Origin: Azophilus sp965214305
Lineage (GTDB): Bacteria > Pseudomonadota > Gammaproteobacteria > Pseudomonadales > Azotimanducaceae
DNA: 64,000 nucleotides
Direction: 5' to 3'
Assembly (NCBI GenBank): GCA_965214305.1
Contig: OZ243949.1
Coordinates: 2,108,001 to 2,172,000, forward strand
Under the pieces are notes generated by a model that did not search any database, was not told the origin of the DNA, and was given only the letters and a program-made list of their open reading frames with translations. The first letter of the stretch is position 1; each line of letters opens with the position of its first letter. Below are positions 60,618-64,000 of the stretch, one piece after another. The position numbers were made by a program, and so were the translations under genes.

Positions 60618-61169
60618 CTACGGATTATGTGCCTCCAAAAGCCGCTCCAAATCCTCCAAGATGGGTGAGACCGGCGAATCCAACGGATACCTAAGCACCA
60701 CATTACCGGCCGGATCCACAAGATAGATGCCCGCCGCCAAGGCTTTCTCGCCAGCGCTGGTGAAACGGCGCGTTTGCGGGAATTGGCCAGCCGGCGGCAA
60801 GGCATTGGATTGCGGGGGCCTAACCAGCGCCAAACGAAGCCGCTCGGCATGTTCGTTCAGGCGTTGCCGCAAACCGCGCATCACTTCCAGGGCGCCTAAG
60901 CAGGCCTCTGTACAATCCGTCGTTGCCAGCCAAACCCACCAACCGTCCCGGCCGTCCACCACCAGGCCAGCCTCGTCGAGCAACCCCAGCTCCCGCGCCA
61001 GGACGGGCGGATCGACGAAGGCACCCTGGTTGGTTGTGCTGAACAGGGCGCCGCGCTCGGCCAGCCAGATTAGGCTGTAAACCCCGAAAGCACAGAGCAG
61101 CGGAAACGCCGCCAGCATGATAACAACCTGGGGCCGGTTGCGTTTTGCGTTTTGCTTCCCCGTACTCAT
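60618..61169 (-). CDS. Membrane-anchored thioredoxin-like protein of the cytochrome oxidase cluster
   Basis: From the ATG at 61169 the protein has about 183 residues, a single N-terminal helix (VVIMLAAFPLLCAFGVYSLIW) and an outward domain with WVWLATTDCTEACLGALEVM, a Cys-x3-Cys in the position of SCO/thioredoxin redox sites, and GIYLVDPAGNVVLRYP, a thioredoxin-fold strand. Unnamed proteins of this kind sit between the surf1 and ctaA genes in gammaproteobacterial cox operons, which matches its place before ctaA. A role in copper or thiol handling for oxidase assembly is inferred. The cox structural genes are not in the window. Confidence 0.7.
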   Translation of the reverse strand: MSTGKQNAKRNRPQVVIMLAAFPLLCAFGVYSLIWLAERGALFSTTNQGAFVDPPVLARELGLLDEAGLVVDGRDGWWVWLATTDCTEACLGALEVMRGLRQRLNEHAERLRLALVRPPQSNALPPAGQFPQTRRFTSAGEKALAAGIYLVDPAGNVVLRYPLDSPVSPILEDLERLLEAHNP

Positions 61170-61205
61170 GGGCAAGGAAGCGTACACGGCAATAACCGCA
61201 TTCCT

Positions 61206-62099
61206 CTATTTCCGATCCAATGGGTGCGTTTGCTTTGCTGGGCCCCGCCGCTCGGGATGCGCGACCACAGCCACCGGTTCGCGCAACCGCTTAAGCGCGG
61301 CCCTTGTTTCGGGGTGAACGCCGCGCCAAATGGCAAAGGCGGCACCGGCCTGCTCGACCAACATGCCCAGACCATCGGCAACCGTCGCCGCGCCAGCCGC
61401 TGTCGCCCAGCGGCAGAAGGGCGTATCGCCATCCCGAGCGTAGAGCATGTCGTAACAGGCCAGATCGCGCACGATACGCTCATCAATCAGGGCCCCGGTG
61501 CCCTGCAAGCCGGCCGCGGTGCCGTTGATTACCAGGTCAAACCCCGGTGCCAGCGCTTCCAGCGGCCTGCTTTCGACCGGACCGGGGTATCGATCAGCCA
61601 GCGCCCTCGCTTTCGCCGCCGTGCGATTGGCAACGACCAGCCTTCGGGCACCGGCATCGATCAGCGATGGCAAGACCGCTTGGACGGCACCGCCCGCACC
61701 AAGCACCAGCAAGTCGCGTCCGGCGACCTCAATGCCGAGTGCCCGCAAGTCCGCAACGAGCCCTTCGCCGTCGGTGCTGAAGCCATGCGTATTGCCATCT
61801 TCGAGTTTGATGGTATTGACCGAACCGGCCCGCAGGGCCGCGCCGTGCGTCTCGTCCACCCAGTCGAATGCATCCACCTTGAAGGGTAGCGTCACGTTCA
61901 GCCCCAAGCCGCCCGCCGCAAAGAACGACTCGGCAATTTCGCGAAAACCCGTTTGCGGGGCCGGCAGTTTCTCGTAGCACAGCCGTTCGCCGGTCTGGGT
62001 CGCAAAAATTTGATGGATTTCGGGCGACAAGGAATGCGCCACGGGGTTGCCAATGACCGCGTATCGGTCCATCAGCGCTGAGATAGGCGGGCCGGCCAC
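61206..62099 (-). CDS. aroE: Shikimate dehydrogenase
   Basis: The protein has MDRYAVIGNPVAHSLSPEIH, the substrate region GLNVTLPFKVDAF with the catalytic Lys, the dinucleotide loop VLGAGGAVQAVL and the NADP specificity segment VANRTAAKA. It reduces 3-dehydroshikimate. Two starts are possible: GTG at 62099, overlapping the tsaC stop (TAGTG), or ATG at 62069, which is the usual family start. tsaC-aroE is the same order as in E. coli. Confidence 0.93.
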   Translation of the reverse strand: MAGPPISALMDRYAVIGNPVAHSLSPEIHQIFATQTGERLCYEKLPAPQTGFREIAESFFAAGGLGLNVTLPFKVDAFDWVDETHGAALRAGSVNTIKLEDGNTHGFSTDGEGLVADLRALGIEVAGRDLLVLGAGGAVQAVLPSLIDAGARRLVVANRTAAKARALADRYPGPVESRPLEALAPGFDLVINGTAAGLQGTGALIDERIVRDLACYDMLYARDGDTPFCRWATAAGAATVADGLGMLVEQAGAAFAIWRGVHPETRAALKRLREPVAVVAHPERRGPAKQTHPLDRK

Positions 62100-62680
62100 T
62101 AACGCAATACCTGGCCATCAAGGGTGCGCAACTCACTCGGACGATTGCGCGCCATCGTGCGGCCGGGAACCACATAGTCCACGCTGGCATGAAAACAGCG
62201 CCGCACCCGCAGCTCGCTCGCGGTGCTCGGCCGGCCGGAGGGGTTGGCGGAAGTCGATACCAGGGGGCCCCCGAAAGCAGCACAGATGGCCCGTGCCTGA
62301 ACGTGCCCCGGCACCCGTATTGCCACCCGGCTTTGCCCATGCCGGGCATTGCCACTGATCCACCAGGGGAAGCGGCTGTTCGGCACCAGCCAGCTCACAG
62401 CAGCGGGCCAGCTCGACTCAACCCGCGCCCGCTGGGCGCTGGGCAGGACACCCAGCTCCGGTTCAAAAAAAGCGGCACGGGCGCCGATAACAATCAACCC
62501 CTTCGCCGGGTCGCGATTTTTAACCGCAAGCAAGCGCGCCACGGCGCGCGCATTGAATGGATCGCACGCCAACCCCCAAACACCCTCAGTGGCATGCGCC
62601 ACCAACCCGCCGCCGCGCAGATGCCGGGCGGCGATACGAACGTGAAATTCGTTGACGGCAGCTTGTTCGGCCACGCGCAC
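62099..62680 (-). CDS. tsaC: Threonylcarbamoyl-AMP synthase TsaC (YrdC/Sua5)
   Basis: The 193-residue protein has GGGLVAHATEGVWGLACDP, AVKNRDPAKGLIVIG and FGGPLVSTSANPSGRP, the conserved YrdC-fold motifs for ATP, threonine and bicarbonate. It makes the threonylcarbamoyl-AMP used in the t6A pathway together with TsaE. It uses a GTG start 9 bp after the purE stop and overlaps aroE. Confidence 0.93.
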   Translation of the reverse strand: MRVAEQAAVNEFHVRIAARHLRGGGLVAHATEGVWGLACDPFNARAVARLLAVKNRDPAKGLIVIGARAAFFEPELGVLPSAQRARVESSWPAAVSWLVPNSRFPWWISGNARHGQSRVAIRVPGHVQARAICAAFGGPLVSTSANPSGRPSTASELRVRRCFHASVDYVVPGRTMARNRPSELRTLDGQVLR

Positions 62681-62689
62681 AGTCGGCGC

Positions 62690-63190
62690 TCAGCACCGCA
62701 ACTCCGCCTGCAACCGCTCGTTTTGCGCCTTGATCTTGGCACGATTCTCGGCCCGGTCTTGCTCAAGCCCGGTAGTGAGGGCCGCGTCCTTAACCGCAAG
62801 CATTTGGGCAGCGAGGTAGCCGGCATTGCGCGCCCCGGCCTTGCCCACCGCCACGGTGGCCACGGGAATGCCGCCGGGCATCTGTACCGTGGCCAACAAG
62901 GCGTCAAAACCACTTAAAGGCCCGCTATCGATTGGCACACCGATGACCGGTCGCACCGTATGGGCGGCCACCGCGCCGGCCAGATGCGCGGCCATACCGG
63001 CACCACAGACAAAGGCCGCGCAACCGCGGTTGACCGCATCGGCGACATAGGCGGCGGTCGCCTCCGGCGTGCGGTGCGCCGATGCAATACGCACCTCGTT
63101 GTCTATGCCCAAACGATCCAACACGGCCGCACAATTTTGCATAACCGGCCAGTCCGATTCGGATCCCATTAGAACGGCTACAAAGCTCAC
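62690..63190 (-). CDS. purE: N5-carboxyaminoimidazole ribonucleotide mutase
   Basis: The 166-residue protein has AVLMGSESDWPVMQNCAAVL, IASAHRTPEATAAYV and CGAGMAAHLAGAVAAHT, the PurE class I signatures. It interconverts N5-CAIR and CAIR in purine synthesis. purK is not adjacent; instead tsaC follows downstream, and dprA lies 21 bp upstream on the same strand. Confidence 0.94.
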   Translation of the reverse strand: MSFVAVLMGSESDWPVMQNCAAVLDRLGIDNEVRIASAHRTPEATAAYVADAVNRGCAAFVCGAGMAAHLAGAVAAHTVRPVIGVPIDSGPLSGFDALLATVQMPGGIPVATVAVGKAGARNAGYLAAQMLAVKDAALTTGLEQDRAENRAKIKAQNERLQAELRC

Positions 63191-63211
63191 AAAAGCCTCC
63201 GGGTTTCGGTT

Positions 63212-64000
63212 TCAGCGAGGGACGCGAATATACCCGTCGGAAGTTAGGCGAACAAATCCGGCCAGCTCCAGCTGCACCAAAGCGGCCAAGACGGCATCGG
63301 CCGACATGCCAAGCGTCTGAGCGATGGCATCCGGCGAGGCCTGCAAATTCGTCACCGCCTTGTACACCGGCACCAATTCCGCGGGTGGCGGCGGTGGCGG
63401 CTCGCGTTCGGCAACGCTGTAGCCGAGTTCCGCCAAAACATCGCCCGCATCCTCCACCAGGGCCGCGCCCTGCTTGATAAGCCAGTGGCAGCCCTCGCTC
63501 AACGGGCTGTCCACCGCGCCCGGCACCGCCATCACGTCACGCCCCTGCTCGCCCGCCATGCGGGCGGTAATCAACGAACCGCTGCGACGGCTGGCCTCGA
63601 TCACCACCACCCCCTCGCAAAGCCCGCTAATCAGTCGGTTACGCTCCGGAAAGTGCCCCTTGAACGGGGCGGCGTCGGGAACATACTCGCTCAACACCGC
63701 GCCGCCGGATTCGATGATGCGTTCGGCCAGGCCACGATGCCTGCGCGGATAGATGTCCAACAAGCCGCTGCCCAAAATAGCCCAGGTGGCGCCGGCGGCA
63801 CCCGCCAAAGCGCCCCGGTGCGCCGCGCCGTCTATGCCAAACGCCAGCCCGGAAACCAGGGTGGCACCCTGGAGAGCCAGTGCGCGGCCCAAGGATTCGG
63901 CCATTTGCAAGCCCCGACGGGTTGCCATCCGTGCGCCAACAATGGCCACCCAGGCACCGACGCCGGGCTCCGGATTGCCCCGGTAAAAAAGCGCCAGAGG
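63212..64000 (-). CDS. dprA: DNA processing protein DprA (N-terminus outside window)
   Basis: The frame is open to the window edge. Visible parts are VAIVGARMATRRGLQMAESL, the Rossmann-like core LVSGLAFGIDGAAHRGALAG, FPERNRLISGLCEGVVVIEA and ALVEDAGDVLAELG, followed by a C-terminal winged helix (IAQTLGMSADAVLAALVQLELAGFV). DprA loads RecA on single-stranded DNA during natural transformation. The first 80-100 residues lie beyond 64000. The dprA-tsaC-aroE neighbourhood resembles smf-yrdC-aroE in E. coli, with purE inserted. Confidence 0.93.
   Translation of the reverse strand, partial: PLALFYRGNPEPGVGAWVAIVGARMATRRGLQMAESLGRALALQGATLVSGLAFGIDGAAHRGALAGAAGATWAILGSGLLDIYPRRHRGLAERIIESGGAVLSEYVPDAAPFKGHFPERNRLISGLCEGVVVIEASRRSGSLITARMAGEQGRDVMAVPGAVDSPLSEGCHWLIKQGAALVEDAGDVLAELGYSVAEREPPPPPPAELVPVYKAVTNLQASPDAIAQTLGMSADAVLAALVQLELAGFVRLTSDGYIRVPR

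Overview
The window reads as a chromosomal segment of a GC-rich gammaproteobacterium. The strongest reason is the long conserved block orn, queG, nnr, tsaE, amidase, mutL, miaA, hfq, hflX, hflK, hflC, purA (34.4-48.2 kb), the arrangement known from Pseudomonas-like genomes. Other typical markers are gshA of the E. coli type, dsbB, yggX, yacG, ycaR, a tsaC-aroE pair and sseA-psd. I cannot name a genus. The gene content points to an aerobic, respiring, gluconeogenic heterotroph: heme A synthase and heme O synthase, a complete propionyl-CoA to succinyl-CoA route, and ATP-dependent PEP carboxykinase.

Layout. 0-3 kb: a broken metallophosphoesterase, a small exported protein, a FixH-like protein with a di-heme cytochrome c peroxidase, and a CBS-domain protein. 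3-5.7 kb: a probable zinc TonB receptor with a small Cys/His-rich exported protein. 5.8-12.2 kb: pccB, pccA, methylmalonyl-CoA epimerase and methylmalonyl-CoA mutase. 12.5-16.2 kb: an esterase, then a lower-GC island with a DNA methyltransferase and a putative restriction nuclease, then a deleted P450. 16.5-22.3 kb: cysQ, pckA, gshA, a quinone oxidoreductase and dsbB. 22.4-26.7 kb: a four-gene leftward operon combining a receptor-like protein, a DUF2491 protein, a coiled-coil protein and a glutamate-receptor-like potassium channel. 27.1-33.2 kb: an orphan ParA, hemB, trxA, a Fic protein, psd, sseA and yacG. 33.4-48.4 kb: an MBL hydrolase and the conserved superoperon. 48.5-52 kb: a collapsed TonB receptor fused by deletion to an S9 peptidase. 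52-64 kb: yggX, mutY, asmA, hisG, an MFS transporter, cyoE, ctaA, aroE, tsaC, purE and the start-less end of dprA.

The most unusual feature is not a gene. Seven intergenic copies of a 166-167 bp imperfect palindrome (family A), each bounded by CTAG or a near match, sit in both orientations throughout the window, together with many truncated copies. The arms vary between copies but mostly change together, so pairing is largely kept. The bounding CTAG often supplies the TAG stop codon of the adjacent gene, and two copies have become the coded N-terminus of exported proteins. A second palindromic family (B, two copies) shows an inner segment inverted relative to its flanks. A 21-base motif (C) lies upstream of three unrelated genes in the same orientation. 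No tRNA, rRNA, CRISPR array or intact transposase was recognised.

A second theme is gene erosion by internal deletion: the metallophosphoesterase, the P450 and the TonB receptor/S9 peptidase locus all keep their ends but have lost their middles.
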